A stretch of DNA of 64,000 bases, taken from NCBI GenBank assembly GCA_902610815.1, contig CACLXG010000003.1:62001-126000 (forward strand), given 5' to 3'. The DNA is from an uncultured Candidatus Actinomarina sp. (GTDB lineage: Bacteria > Actinomycetota > Acidimicrobiia > Actinomarinales > Actinomarinaceae). The notes below the pieces were generated by a model. The model did no database searches. It was not told the DNA's origin and saw nothing but the letters and a program-made list of their open reading frames with translations. Below, one piece after another: positions 1-8,466 of this stretch (position 1 is its first letter; each line of letters opens with the position of its first letter). Position numbers and translations under genes: made by a program.

Positions 1-83
1 TTATAGAAGAAATGTATGGGTCACACAATAGCTTACTCAATAACAAGGCACACTTTAATAATGAAGGATCTAGTAATGATTGA
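1..83 (+). CDS. Metal ABC transporter ATP-binding subunit, C-terminal end (partial)
   Basis: An open frame enters the window at base 3 and runs to TGA at 81-83, ending in Ser-Ser-Asn-Asp. It contains a Met-Tyr-Gly-Ser-His-Asn stretch, which resembles the tail of zinc/manganese ABC ATPases where a His-containing tail follows the last helix. The stop overlaps the start of the permease at 76 by 8 bases, the usual coupling of ATPase and permease in these operons. Only about 26 residues are visible and no Walker motif is included, so the family is inferred from position. Confidence 0.5.
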   Translation, partial: IEEMYGSHNSLLNNKAHFNNEGSSND

Positions 84-918
84 AATTTTGCTTGACCCTT
101 TTAGATACGACTTTATGATACGTTCACTGATAACAGCCTTTGCATCAGGAGCTATGCTGTCATTACTCGGTCCGTTTACTATTAATAGAAATATGGGGTT
201 TATGGCTGATGCGATGGCTCACGCCACACTCCCTATTATTGCTGTAGGAGTTTTTTTGGGTTTCAGTATTTCTGAATTAGGAGTTCCAGCGGCAATTTTA
301 ATTGCAATCTTTCTTGGTTTAATAATTAAGAACACAAATGTTGGTGAAGATACAGCTATTGGGATAATATTTTCTTCTTTCTTTGCATTGGGGTTCGTGT
401 TGATTTCACTTCTAAATGTCACAGTTAACCTGGAAGACTTACTGTTTGGTCAAATACTTGCAGTGAACATTTCTGATGTTTACATTGTTGTTAGCTTACT
501 GATATTGGTCATTTTGGTAACAGTGATTTATTTCAAGCAGTTATTGTTTTACTCTTTTGACCCAATTGGAGCCGAAGTTAAAGGGCTAAACACTACTTTT
601 TTAAACTATCTTTTTTTAATTCTTTTATCAATTGCAATTGTTGGATCTTTACAAACAGTAGGTATTATTTTGGTTTTGAGTATGCTTATAATTCCAGCTG
701 CTGCTGCAAAGCTTGTAACAGAAACATTTACAGTGTCTATAGGAGTTAGTGTTCTTTTCGGAACAATATCTTCAATAACAGGCTTGTACCTTTCCTACTT
801 CCTAAATCTTCCTTCAGGACCTTCTATGTCCTTAGTCGCAACAACAATATTTGTATTTGCTTTTCTATCAAAAAAAATCAGAGAAAAAGGATCGCTAGCT
901 ACAGTTACTGTTTCTTAA
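76..918 (+). CDS. ABC-3 family metal (Zn/Mn/Fe) transporter permease
   Basis: This is a 280-residue, very hydrophobic protein with about eight or nine membrane segments. It has the ABC-3 permease layout of ZnuB/MntB: an early Phe-Met-Ala-Asp-Ala-Met-Ala-His-Ala region after the second helix (the coupling/helix motif of the family) and a late Leu-Ile-Ile-Pro-Ala-Ala-Ala segment. It would form the membrane channel for a divalent metal delivered by a binding protein outside this window. An upstream ATG at 16 is in frame, but ATG 76 is preferred because AAGGA lies 8 bases before it and it matches the family N-terminus. Metal specificity cannot be read from the sequence. Confidence 0.85.
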   Translation: MIEILLDPFRYDFMIRSLITAFASGAMLSLLGPFTINRNMGFMADAMAHATLPIIAVGVFLGFSISELGVPAAILIAIFLGLIIKNTNVGEDTAIGIIFSSFFALGFVLISLLNVTVNLEDLLFGQILAVNISDVYIVVSLLILVILVTVIYFKQLLFYSFDPIGAEVKGLNTTFLNYLFLILLSIAIVGSLQTVGIILVLSMLIIPAAAAKLVTETFTVSIGVSVLFGTISSITGLYLSYFLNLPSGPSMSLVATTIFVFAFLSKKIREKGSLATVTVS

Positions 919-930
919 TAAAATAACAAT

Positions 931-1410
931 ATGTATAAAGAAACCTATTCAATTTGGCTTCAAAACTCTATACACAATGAAAAAGTTTATGAACTTATTA
1001 AAAGATATGCGAAAGAAGAGGATAAATATTCTTTTTTTCCACACGTGACTCTTGTATCTCATATTGATTCGGAAGAAACAGCATTAAAAATCTTAAATAA
1101 ATTATTAGTTAAAAAATCTACAGTCATTTTTGACAGAGTTTCTACTGGGGACACGTACTTTCAAAAACTGTATCTAGAATCATCAGACAACTCATACTTT
1201 TTTAATGCTGTTTCTAAAATAGAAGGTTGGCCAAGTCTTTGGGTACCTCATATGTCACTGTGTTATGGGGATGAGTTACCTAAATCTTTCGACCTAGGGG
1301 AGCTTAATGAACTCATCCCTATAACTATTTCATTTGATACTCTGTCTTTATACAAAACAGGACCAAACATTTCAGAGTGGAAGGAGATAACCACTCTAAG
1401 ACTTAATTGA
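931..1410 (+). CDS. 2H phosphoesterase, cyclic phosphodiesterase / RNA ligase-like
   Basis: A 159-residue protein with the two His-x-Thr/Ser motifs that define the 2H phosphoesterase fold: Pro-His38-Val-Thr40 and Pro-His107-Met-Ser109. Both sit in the expected strand context, about 67 residues apart. Family members act on 2',3'-cyclic phosphates or similar nucleotide or RNA ends in the cytoplasm. It starts 12 bases after the permease and is probably co-transcribed with it, though no functional link is obvious. Its last 15 bases overlap the convergent trpB-like gene. The exact substrate is unknown. Confidence 0.75.
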   Translation: MYKETYSIWLQNSIHNEKVYELIKRYAKEEDKYSFFPHVTLVSHIDSEETALKILNKLLVKKSTVIFDRVSTGDTYFQKLYLESSDNSYFFNAVSKIEGWPSLWVPHMSLCYGDELPKSFDLGELNELIPITISFDTLSLYKTGPNISEWKEITTLRLN

Positions 1411-2751
1411 CTCCTTTGCTATTTTTACTTTTTCAGCAGGAAATTCGTAATCTACCATTTCTCCTGATAGGAAATTACTATAAGCCTGCATATCAAAGTG
1501 TCCGTGACCACACATAGCGGTTAAAACTGCAATGGATTCAGAGTTTGTATCTGCATTTTTAGCTGCCCTTATTGCTGAGGCTATTGCATGAGTGGCTTCT
1601 GGAGCTGGCACTATACCTTCAGTTTTTGCAAACAACTGACCTGCTTCAAAGCACTCTTTTTGCCCTATTGCTTCTGCTTCGATTAACTTCTCTTCATACA
1701 TTGCGCTGACCAATGGAGCCATTCCGTGGTATCTTAAACCACCAGCATGAATTGGATCAGGCACAAAAGAATGACCAAGGGTATGCATTTTGACTACGGG
1801 AGCCATTCCTACTGAATCCCCAAAATCATATGCATACGTTCCCTTAGTCAAAGATGGACAAGCCTGTGGCTCAACAGCTCTAATAACAGTAGATTTGTTA
1901 TTTTGCATATTTTCTCTAGCAAAAGGTGTAAAAAGACCCGCAAAGTTTGAACCACCACCAGTACAGCCAACTATTACATCTGGATAGTCGTCTGCCAGTG
2001 CCAATTGTTTTAGTGCTTCTTCTCCAATAATGGTTTGATGCATTAGGACATGATTCAAAACACTTCCAAGTGCGTATCTTGTTTTCTCATCTTTAGCAGC
2101 AACTTCAATAGCTTCTGAAATGGCAATGCCTAGACTTCCTGGAGTTTCAGGATCTTCTGAAAGAAACTTTTTACCAATATCTGTTCTTTCAGAGGGGCTT
2201 GAGTAAACTTTTGCGCCGTATATCTCCATCATGGTTTTTCTGTAAGGTTTTGCTAAATATGACGCAGCTACTTGAAATACTTCTAATTCAATTCCAAAAG
2301 CCTGGCATGCAAAAGCCAAAGCAGAACCCCACTGACCAGCACCTGTTTCCGTAACCATTTTTGTAACACCTTCTTCCGCGTTATAAAACGCTTGGGGGAT
2401 TGCAGTGTTCGGTTTATGTGAGCCAGATGGGGATCCACCTTCATATTTGTAATATATTCTTGATTTTGTACCTAGAGCTTTCTCAAGTCGAACTGCTCTA
2501 AACAAAGGAGAAGGTCTATAAAGCTTGTATAAATCTAAGACAGGCTTTGGTATGTCTATAAAAGAATCTTGAGACACTTCTTGTAAAATCAAACCCATTG
2601 GAAATAAGGGAGCTAAATCCTCTGGACCAATAGGCTCCATTGTTTGCGGATTCAACGGTGGTGGTAGTGGATTTGGTAAGTCCGGAATGATGTTGTACCA
2701 CTGTGTTGGCATCTCAGATTCTGATAATAAAAACTTATATTGTTCGCTCAT
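1396..2751 (-). CDS. trpB: TrpB2-type tryptophan synthase beta chain homologue
   Basis: This 451-residue PLP enzyme belongs to the longer TrpB2 branch: it has an N-terminal extension of about 80 residues before the Tyr-Arg-Pro-Ser-Pro-Leu motif. The PLP lysine is Lys113 in Gly-Ser-His-Lys-Pro-Asn, followed by Glu-Thr-Gly-Ala-Gly-Gln-Trp-Gly and a phosphate-binding Gly-Gly-Gly-Ser-Asn loop. TrpB converts indole and serine to tryptophan; TrpB2 enzymes are generally thought to work without TrpA, salvaging indole. No other trp gene is adjacent. The start follows an AGGAGG-type ribosome site, and the leader (2752-2861) contains a Trp-rich leader peptide and attenuator, direct evidence that expression responds to tryptophan. 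Confidence 0.9.
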   Translation of the reverse strand: MSEQYKFLLSESEMPTQWYNIIPDLPNPLPPPLNPQTMEPIGPEDLAPLFPMGLILQEVSQDSFIDIPKPVLDLYKLYRPSPLFRAVRLEKALGTKSRIYYKYEGGSPSGSHKPNTAIPQAFYNAEEGVTKMVTETGAGQWGSALAFACQAFGIELEVFQVAASYLAKPYRKTMMEIYGAKVYSSPSERTDIGKKFLSEDPETPGSLGIAISEAIEVAAKDEKTRYALGSVLNHVLMHQTIIGEEALKQLALADDYPDVIVGCTGGGSNFAGLFTPFARENMQNNKSTVIRAVEPQACPSLTKGTYAYDFGDSVGMAPVVKMHTLGHSFVPDPIHAGGLRYHGMAPLVSAMYEEKLIEAEAIGQKECFEAGQLFAKTEGIVPAPEATHAIASAIRAAKNADTNSESIAVLTAMCGHGHFDMQAYSNFLSGEMVDYEFPAEKVKIAKESIKS

Positions 2752-2764
2752 TGTTCCTCCTAAA

Positions 2765-2790
2765 ATAAAAAAACCGGGCTGTGCCCGGCT
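2765..2790 (-). terminator. Attenuator hairpin in the trpB-like leader
   Basis: On the minus strand a perfect 6-bp GC stem CCGGGC/GCCCGG (2783-2788 with 2774-2779) with a 3-base loop is followed by seven U (2767-2773). It lies upstream of the trpB-like start, downstream of the leader peptide, so it acts as an attenuator. Its loop-proximal arm GGGCAC (2781-2786) can instead pair with GTGCCT (2811-2816), giving the antiterminator. Confidence 0.85.
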
Positions 2791-2816
2791 TTAGAAAACA
2801 ACATAGAACTAGGCAC

Positions 2817-2861
2817 CTACATATGTAGCGTCCACCAGTTCCAGTTTGTTACTTTATACAT
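2817..2861 (-). CDS. trpL: Trp leader peptide (14 residues, three Trp codons)
   Basis: The frame reads MYKVTNWNWWTLHM then TAG. Three of the 14 codons are Trp, two of them adjacent, at 2841-2843, 2835-2837 and 2832-2834. These codons lie inside the segment GGAACTGG (2835-2842) that pairs with CCTAGTTC (2806-2813), so a ribosome stalled for lack of charged tRNA-Trp would break this hairpin and free GTGCCT for the antiterminator. This is the classical attenuation arrangement. The ribosome site is weak. Confidence 0.8.
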   Translation of the reverse strand: MYKVTNWNWWTLHM

Positions 2862-2960
2862 TGTTATTAATGTAGATGTTTTTTCTAAAATTTCAAAATT
2901 ATAATTGTAAATTTTTTGTTAACAGAAAATGTCGAAATATCAATATATCCATTCATAACC

Positions 2961-2966
2961 TAGTAT
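2961..2966 (+). promoter_or_regulatory. -10 element of a leaderless start
   Basis: TAGTAT lies 7 bases before the ATG at 2974 and no Shine-Dalgarno sequence is visible, so transcription probably starts at or next to the start codon. Confidence 0.5.
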
Positions 2967-2973
2967 TGGGTTC

Positions 2974-3702
2974 ATGAATAAAATAATTCACTCATCAAAG
3001 TTAACAAAAGTTTATGGTGAAAAAGAAACAAGTGTCACGGCTTTAGATGATATTAGTGTTGAATTCAGTGAAAATGAATTTACTGCAATCATGGGGCCAT
3101 CAGGTTCAGGAAAATCCACACTATTACACTGTTTGGCTGGTTTAGATAGACCTACATCTGGACAAATTTTTCTAAGAGATCAAGATATCTCTACATTAAA
3201 CGACAAACAACTTACAAAAATTAGACGAGACAGCTTTGGTTTTGTTTTTCAAGCATTTAACTTAATTCCAACGCTCACTGCTGAGGAAAACATAACTCTC
3301 CCAGCTTCCATAGCTGGAAGGAAGCCAGACATTGACTGGGTAAAGCAAGTAGTTGAAGCTGTTGATATTGGAGATAGGTTAACACACAGACCAAATGAAC
3401 TTTCTGGAGGCCAACAACAAAGAGTTGCCGCAGCAAGAGCAATGGCAACAAAGCCTGAAGTAATTTTTGCTGACGAACCATCTGGAAATCTTGATTCTAA
3501 ATCTAGTAAAGAGCTCTTAGTTTTTATGAAGTCAGTAGTTGATGAGTTGAATCAAACAATAATTATGGTTACCCATGATCCTTATGCTGCTTCATTTGCA
3601 AGTAGAGTCGTTATGTTGAAAGATGGAAAAATTGCTAGTGATTTAGAAAAACCTTCACAAGAAGAAATTGTGGCAGAGGTTACAGCTCTTACCAACGTCT
3701 AA
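2974..3702 (+). CDS. MacB/LolD-type ABC exporter ATP-binding protein
   Basis: This is a 242-residue ATPase with all ABC motifs in order: Walker A Gly-Pro-Ser-Gly-Ser-Gly-Lys-Ser, Q-loop Val-Phe-Gln-Ala-Phe-Asn-Leu, signature Leu-Ser-Gly-Gly-Gln-Gln-Gln, Walker B Val-Ile-Phe-Ala-Asp-Glu-Pro and switch His in Val-Thr-His-Asp. The spacing and the NLIPTLTAEEN segment are typical of the LolD/MacB/FtsE branch. It overlaps the FtsX-type permease by one base and so forms its ATPase. The pair would drive export or extraction of a lipid, peptide or drug across or out of the membrane; the substrate is unknown. Confidence 0.9.
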   Translation: MNKIIHSSKLTKVYGEKETSVTALDDISVEFSENEFTAIMGPSGSGKSTLLHCLAGLDRPTSGQIFLRDQDISTLNDKQLTKIRRDSFGFVFQAFNLIPTLTAEENITLPASIAGRKPDIDWVKQVVEAVDIGDRLTHRPNELSGGQQQRVAAARAMATKPEVIFADEPSGNLDSKSSKELLVFMKSVVDELNQTIIMVTHDPYAASFASRVVMLKDGKIASDLEKPSQEEIVAEVTALTNV

Positions 3703-6353
3703 TGTTTGGATTTACAAAGCGCCCACTATTTTTAATAGCTTGGAAAAATTTAAAAACCTACCCAGTAAGAATATTTCTCACAACATCATCTATTATTCTC
3801 GGTGTTGCGGTCATTATTGCGTCTAATATATTTTCAGAAAGCAACAAATCTGCATTCGATAACCTTTTTACTGGAATATATGAAGGTGTAGATTTAGTAG
3901 TTCAACCGATTCAAGAAGATTTTGCTCAAGGGTTCAGTGGGGATGGTGGACAGGGACCCATATCTTTTGAAGTAAAAAAAATACCCGATGAAAAAATACA
4001 AGAAATCGAAAACTTACCTAGTGTAAAAGCAGCTTGGGGTGAAGTTCTTGGTTATGCACAATTTATAAAATTTGGACCCAGACAAGACTGTCATGCTCTT
4101 GTAAAGGAATGTCCAAGGGAAACAATTTTGATTCAAAATGGTTTTGCTCCAACTTTTGGAGCTGCGTGGGATAGCAATCCTTATGCTCAACAATGGGCAC
4201 TTGTTGAAGGACAGCCTCCAACAAATATTAAAGAAGTTGTCATGGACGTTGTGACTGCAGAAAATCATGGATTTGCTGTTGGAGATAAAGTTACAGTTCT
4301 TGCTGGGGCAACTCCAGCGACATTTACTGTCACAGGAATAGCTGAATTTGCCAATGTAGGGTCACCCGGAGGTGCTACTTTTGCATTGTTTGAATTTAAG
4401 ACAGCTCAAAGACTTTTAGATTCTAGAGGTAAAGTAGACCTCATTAATGTTGTTATAGAAGACAACTTTGATATAAACGATGTCAAAAATCAGATAACAG
4501 ATTTGGATGCACAAAATCTTAATGTTATTAACGCCCAAGAGGCGGCTGCAGAGCAAGCAGACTCAATAAAGCAAGGTTTAGATTTCTTTAATACAATTCT
4601 TAATGTCTTTGCAGGAATAGCAATATTTGTTGGTGCTTTTATTATTCAAAATACTTTTAGAATTTTACTTTTACAGAGAACAAAAGAGTTATCACTTTTA
4701 AGAGCGTTAGGAACCTCAAAGAGACAAATTTATCGACTAGTTATTTCAGAATCACTTTTTATGTCTGTCATTGGTTCTGGTTTAGGAATTGGTTTAGGTA
4801 TAGGATTAGCAGTCGCAGTTAAGGCTGGCCTTCAATATTTTGAATTCGGACTACCTGATGGACCATTAGTTTTAACCTCAGAAGCTGCGTTAGTCGGATT
4901 GGCTATTGGAATAACTGTCACCATACTTTCTTCTTTATTACCTGCTAGAAAAGCTTCTCAAGTTAGCCCCATGGAAGCTATCAGAGACAGTGTATCCACA
5001 CCAAAAGGTAAATCATTATTTGTACGTTTGGTGTTTGGTTCTTTAATTTCAACTATTGGGTTTGGAATGTTGTTTGGTGTTTTGTTTGAATTTCTTGATC
5101 TTCCAACACTGTCTGCTCTCCAACAAGTTGGTTTTGGCGCAGGAATCATCTTTATAGGAATATCGGTAATTACCCCTTCTATAACAAAGCCTTTTGTGTT
5201 TTTATTTGAGAAAATTTATAACTTAGTATTTGGAATTTTAGGTAAATTAGCAACTGAAAACTCAAAACGTACACCAAGAAGAACTGCATCAACTGCTTCT
5301 GCATTGATGATAGGTTTAACTTTAATTTCATTAGCCAATGTAATTACCACCTCATTTAAAGCACAGGCAGAAACATTAATCAGTGAAGTGATATTAGCTG
5401 ATTACCAAGTCAGCGCGGCGAATGTATTTGCATCACCAGGAATTCCCACTGGACTTTCAGAAGAACTTCTTGAGTTAGAAGAGGTGACAAAACTATCTAG
5501 AACAAGGGCTACTGTAGTTGGTTATAATCAAAGACCTCTAATTCTCGGTGCTGTAGATGAAACAGTATTTGATCTTGTTAAAACAGATGATATAGAAGGA
5601 AGTCGCGAAGATTTTTTAAAAAAAGACACCATCGGTATTTTGAGACCAACTGCTGAAAGAGAAGAACTTAGTGTTGGAGACGAGGTATCTCTTACTATTC
5701 CAGAGGAAGGGGAAAAAGTTTTCACAGTCGCTTACATTTTTGATTGGACTACACAACCTCCAGCTGAATTCTTTGTTTTATTAGAAAACAATTCATTTTT
5801 TACTGATGAATCACTTGATACTGAATTGTATTTCAATGTAAATGAAAAAACACCGGAACTTGAAGCGAAAATAAATTCGATTGTTGATGGTTATCCTGGA
5901 GTTGAAATTAGAGATGAAGACGGTTTAGTTGAAGAAGCTAATAATCAAATACAATTACTACTTAACGTAATCTATGGATTTCTTTCGATATCTATTTTTG
6001 TAGCTTTGTTTGGGATAACAAACACACTTTCTTTATCTGTATATGAAAGAACAAGGGAAATAGGGTTAATGAGAGCAATAGGTACTTATAGAAAACAAAT
6101 AAGAAGAATGATTTTTATTGAGTCTTCTATTATTTCAATATTTGGTGCCGCTCTCGGAACAGGATTAGGAATATTCTTTGCTTGGAGCTTGATTCAGACA
6201 TTAGCTGATGAAGGCTTCACTGTATTTGCTGTTTCCATTCCGCAAACATTTTTGTGGATTGGTATTGCAATAATTGCGGGAGTCATTGCAGCAATACTTC
6301 CTGCGATTAGGGCAGCAAGACAAAATATACTTGAAGCTATCTCCTACGAGTAA
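3702..6353 (+). CDS. FtsX/MacB-like ABC permease, duplicated form
   Basis: An 883-residue permease with two FtsX cores. The N-terminal half has a membrane anchor, a large extracytoplasmic domain (about residues 45-285) and three helices containing the Leu-Leu-Arg-Ala-Leu-Gly-Thr-Ser coupling motif. The C-terminal half repeats this, with Gly-Leu-Met-Arg-Ala-Ile-Gly-Thr near residue 790. Duplicated FtsX permeases of this length are common in actinobacteria. It starts on the last base of the ATPase gene (A of TAATG), so translation is coupled. Three cysteine-free stretches and acidic loops suggest the extracellular parts lack disulfides except near residues 129-138, where two Cys occur. Confidence 0.85.
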   Translation: MFGFTKRPLFLIAWKNLKTYPVRIFLTTSSIILGVAVIIASNIFSESNKSAFDNLFTGIYEGVDLVVQPIQEDFAQGFSGDGGQGPISFEVKKIPDEKIQEIENLPSVKAAWGEVLGYAQFIKFGPRQDCHALVKECPRETILIQNGFAPTFGAAWDSNPYAQQWALVEGQPPTNIKEVVMDVVTAENHGFAVGDKVTVLAGATPATFTVTGIAEFANVGSPGGATFALFEFKTAQRLLDSRGKVDLINVVIEDNFDINDVKNQITDLDAQNLNVINAQEAAAEQADSIKQGLDFFNTILNVFAGIAIFVGAFIIQNTFRILLLQRTKELSLLRALGTSKRQIYRLVISESLFMSVIGSGLGIGLGIGLAVAVKAGLQYFEFGLPDGPLVLTSEAALVGLAIGITVTILSSLLPARKASQVSPMEAIRDSVSTPKGKSLFVRLVFGSLISTIGFGMLFGVLFEFLDLPTLSALQQVGFGAGIIFIGISVITPSITKPFVFLFEKIYNLVFGILGKLATENSKRTPRRTASTASALMIGLTLISLANVITTSFKAQAETLISEVILADYQVSAANVFASPGIPTGLSEELLELEEVTKLSRTRATVVGYNQRPLILGAVDETVFDLVKTDDIEGSREDFLKKDTIGILRPTAEREELSVGDEVSLTIPEEGEKVFTVAYIFDWTTQPPAEFFVLLENNSFFTDESLDTELYFNVNEKTPELEAKINSIVDGYPGVEIRDEDGLVEEANNQIQLLLNVIYGFLSISIFVALFGITNTLSLSVYERTREIGLMRAIGTYRKQIRRMIFIESSIISIFGAALGTGLGIFFAWSLIQTLADEGFTVFAVSIPQTFLWIGIAIIAGVIAAILPAIRAARQNILEAISYE

Positions 6354-6379
6354 ATATTTTTTAACCTTACAATATTCCT

Positions 6380-7675
6380 ATGGTTCAAGAAGAAATAATA
6401 AAGTTATTATCAGAAATGGTTGAGATAAAATCTATTAGCTCTGATAAAAACCATAGGGATTACGTTGATGCTTCAGCACAGTTTGTGCAAAACTTGTTTT
6501 CAGATCTTGGATTAAACACTCAAGTTATCAAGGTTGCAGGGGGAATGCCAGCAGTGTTAGCTCACACAGAAATTGACCCTTCTAAAAAAACTGTGCTTCT
6601 TTATGCTCACCACGACGTACAACCAGTAGGGGATGTAGATTTGTGGGACACTGAACCATTTGAACCTGTAGTAAAAGACGGAAGGTTGTACGGAAGAGGT
6701 TCAGGCGATAACAAATCGGGAGTAGTCGTTCATTACAATGTCGTTAAACAACTCTTAAATGATTTACCAGTAAATATCAGAATTTTTATCGAGGGGGAAG
6801 AAGAAATTGGATCTCCTACAATGTCAGATTTCATTGAACAGAATAGAGAAGCTTTAGAAGCTGACGTCATTGTTATCGCTGATTCAGCAAATGTAAAAAT
6901 TGGCGTACCAACCATTACAACTACATTAAGAGGACTAGTTGATGCAATTATTGAAGTTGATCAGCCAATGAGACCGATACATTCTGGTGTAGGTGGAGGT
7001 GTTGTTCCAGATGCTTTTATGGTACTTAGTAAAATTATTGCCTCTTTTCATAACGAAAAAGGAGAACTCATGATTGAAGGCTTAACTCCTACAGATATGC
7101 AAGTAACTGAACTAGAAGAATCATTTTTGAAAAAAATGCTTGGATCAGAAGAGATTAATCTATTTGATACGGAGAGCATTTCAAAAAGACTTTGGTTAGA
7201 GCCAGCATTAGATGTTTTAGCTATCGATGCTCCACCAGTCAAAGATGCAGTAAATTTAGTTATTCCTAAAGCAAGTGCAAAAATTAGTCTTAGACTTCCT
7301 CCAACAGAAGATCCAGAGCATGCAATGAAGATGCTTGAAGAGCATGTAATGAAAAATATTCCATGGAATGCTTCTGTTAAATTTATTCCAAACGCTAAAG
7401 GATCCGGTGTAGTTGCAGATCCTAACAAACCATTTACATCAGAGTTAGTCAACAGCTTTAATTCAATCTGGAAAAATGAAACGGCCTATATCGGTGTTGG
7501 TGGTTCAATACCATTTGCTAATGATTTTGTCAGAGAGTTTCCTAATGCTGAACTTGTCTTAGTAGGTGCTGCTGACGAAGAACTAGGAAATGCACATGCA
7601 CCAAATGAGAGTGTGCAAATTGATCACATAGAAATGCTTATTGAAAGCCTAATAAAAACTTTAAAAAGTATCTAA
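6380..7675 (+). CDS. M20 family dipeptidase / carboxypeptidase
   Basis: A 431-residue cytoplasmic metallopeptidase. The first metal-binding motif is His-His-Asp-Val-Gln-Pro, followed by Gly-Arg-Gly-Ser-Gly-Asp-Asn-Lys-Ser and the catalytic Glu-Gly-Glu-Glu-Glu-Ile-Gly-Ser, the order seen in the CPG2/dipeptidase branch of M20. A central dimerisation domain begins near residue 185 and the last ligand His lies in Ala-His-Ala-Pro-Asn near residue 411. Likely role is cleavage of dipeptides taken up from the medium. TACAAT 6 bases before ATG 6380 suggests its own leaderless promoter rather than an operon with the ABC genes. Confidence 0.85.
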   Translation: MVQEEIIKLLSEMVEIKSISSDKNHRDYVDASAQFVQNLFSDLGLNTQVIKVAGGMPAVLAHTEIDPSKKTVLLYAHHDVQPVGDVDLWDTEPFEPVVKDGRLYGRGSGDNKSGVVVHYNVVKQLLNDLPVNIRIFIEGEEEIGSPTMSDFIEQNREALEADVIVIADSANVKIGVPTITTTLRGLVDAIIEVDQPMRPIHSGVGGGVVPDAFMVLSKIIASFHNEKGELMIEGLTPTDMQVTELEESFLKKMLGSEEINLFDTESISKRLWLEPALDVLAIDAPPVKDAVNLVIPKASAKISLRLPPTEDPEHAMKMLEEHVMKNIPWNASVKFIPNAKGSGVVADPNKPFTSELVNSFNSIWKNETAYIGVGGSIPFANDFVREFPNAELVLVGAADEELGNAHAPNESVQIDHIEMLIESLIKTLKSI

Positions 7676-7709
7676 ATTTATATAATTTCTAAAAAAACTA
7701 TATTTCTTA

Positions 7710-7769
7710 GGCTTTTGTTTACATAAATTGGCTTTTGTTTACATAAATTGGCTTTTGTTTACATAAATT
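7710..7769 (+). repeat. Three exact 20-bp tandem repeats upstream of the membrane-protein operon
   Basis: The unit GGCTTTTGTTTACATAAATT is present three times without a mismatch at 7710-7729, 7730-7749 and 7750-7769. The period is close to two turns of B-DNA, so equivalent bases face the same side of the helix. It ends 110 bases before the first gene of the operon. It could be a triple operator or activator site; a recent slippage array is the alternative. Confidence 0.85.
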
Positions 7770-7814
7770 TAATAATAATTCAAGCAAGCGCGCCTTTAGA
7801 TTTGTAGAATAATC

Positions 7815-7841
7815 ATGTAATTTGGGGGAGCTAAATTACAT
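7815..7841 (+). promoter_or_regulatory. 9-bp perfect inverted repeat in the operon leader
   Basis: ATGTAATTT (7815-7823) and AAATTACAT (7833-7841) form a perfect inverted repeat around GGGGGAGCT. A candidate -10, TAGAAT, lies at 7805-7810, so the repeat sits at the probable transcription start and could be an operator or an RNA hairpin at the 5' end. Confidence 0.6.
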
Positions 7842-7879
7842 TTACAAATTAATAAAAAAAACTTAAGGAAGGAAGTTTT

Positions 7880-8464
7880 ATGAAAACGTTTTTTACACAG
7901 CCAATCGGCCAACTTGGAAGACAAAACTCACTAGGCTTTATTGGATTAAATGTAGTTTTGGTAGTTGTAGGCTTTGGAGAAATAGATATTCCAGTTGGAT
8001 TAGGTAATTTTTTAAATTTTTTATGGGGATTTTCACTATTTTCAATAATCCTTGCAGGATATTACTTAGTAAAAGATCAGGTACCGGACTATTGGAGAGA
8101 GGCTTCAGCGATTTTAGGTGGAGTAATTCTTGTGGGAACACTAATTGAAATATCTTCACCAGATTACACATTGGATAATGGTGGCTTTGCCCCAATGTAT
8201 TTCTTATGGGCTTTCAACTCATTGATTTATGTTTTAACCTTGAGAGGTTCAGGGGTATTTAGACCGGTTTATGAATATTTAAGTATCCTTGGTTATATTT
8301 CAATAATTATTTTCTCAGGTGCAAATGTATTTTTTGATTATGCAATACCAGAATCTATTCAACCAATATTTGGACTTGGCTGGATCGCAATGGTTATTGG
8401 TTTAGGTTATGGGGGTTATGTTGCTTGGGGCGACAAACTGGCATCTAGCGAAGGGGTTGAGTAA
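7880..8464 (+). CDS. Small polytopic membrane protein, family A (A1), unknown function
   Basis: Unrecognised 194-residue protein with about six hydrophobic segments. The N-terminus Met-Lys-Thr-Phe-Phe-Thr-Gln-Pro resembles that of A2 (8812), and the ending Gly-Gly-Tyr-Val-Ala-Trp-Gly matches A2 and A3 (9404), so the three are tandem paralogues. A Tyr-Glu-Tyr-Leu segment before the fifth helix corresponds to Trp-Arg-Tyr-Met and Tyr-Arg-Tyr-Leu in the others. GGAAGGAAG precedes the ATG, a strong ribosome site. It opens the eight-gene operon. No catalytic or transporter motif is visible. Confidence 0.8.
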   Translation: MKTFFTQPIGQLGRQNSLGFIGLNVVLVVVGFGEIDIPVGLGNFLNFLWGFSLFSIILAGYYLVKDQVPDYWREASAILGGVILVGTLIEISSPDYTLDNGGFAPMYFLWAFNSLIYVLTLRGSGVFRPVYEYLSILGYISIIIFSGANVFFDYAIPESIQPIFGLGWIAMVIGLGYGGYVAWGDKLASSEGVE

Positions 8465-8466
8465 TT

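Noticed and set aside
2765..2790. Terminator of an upstream minus-strand transcript
   Set aside because: The next upstream gene is on the other strand, and the hairpin follows a Trp leader peptide and can be replaced by an alternative pairing, so it is an attenuator.
7048..7452. 134-residue minus-strand open frame under the M20 peptidase
   Set aside because: Antisense to a conserved enzyme with no independent signal.
7710..7769. CRISPR array
   Set aside because: The 20-bp units are directly adjacent with no spacers and only three copies; no cas genes nearby.
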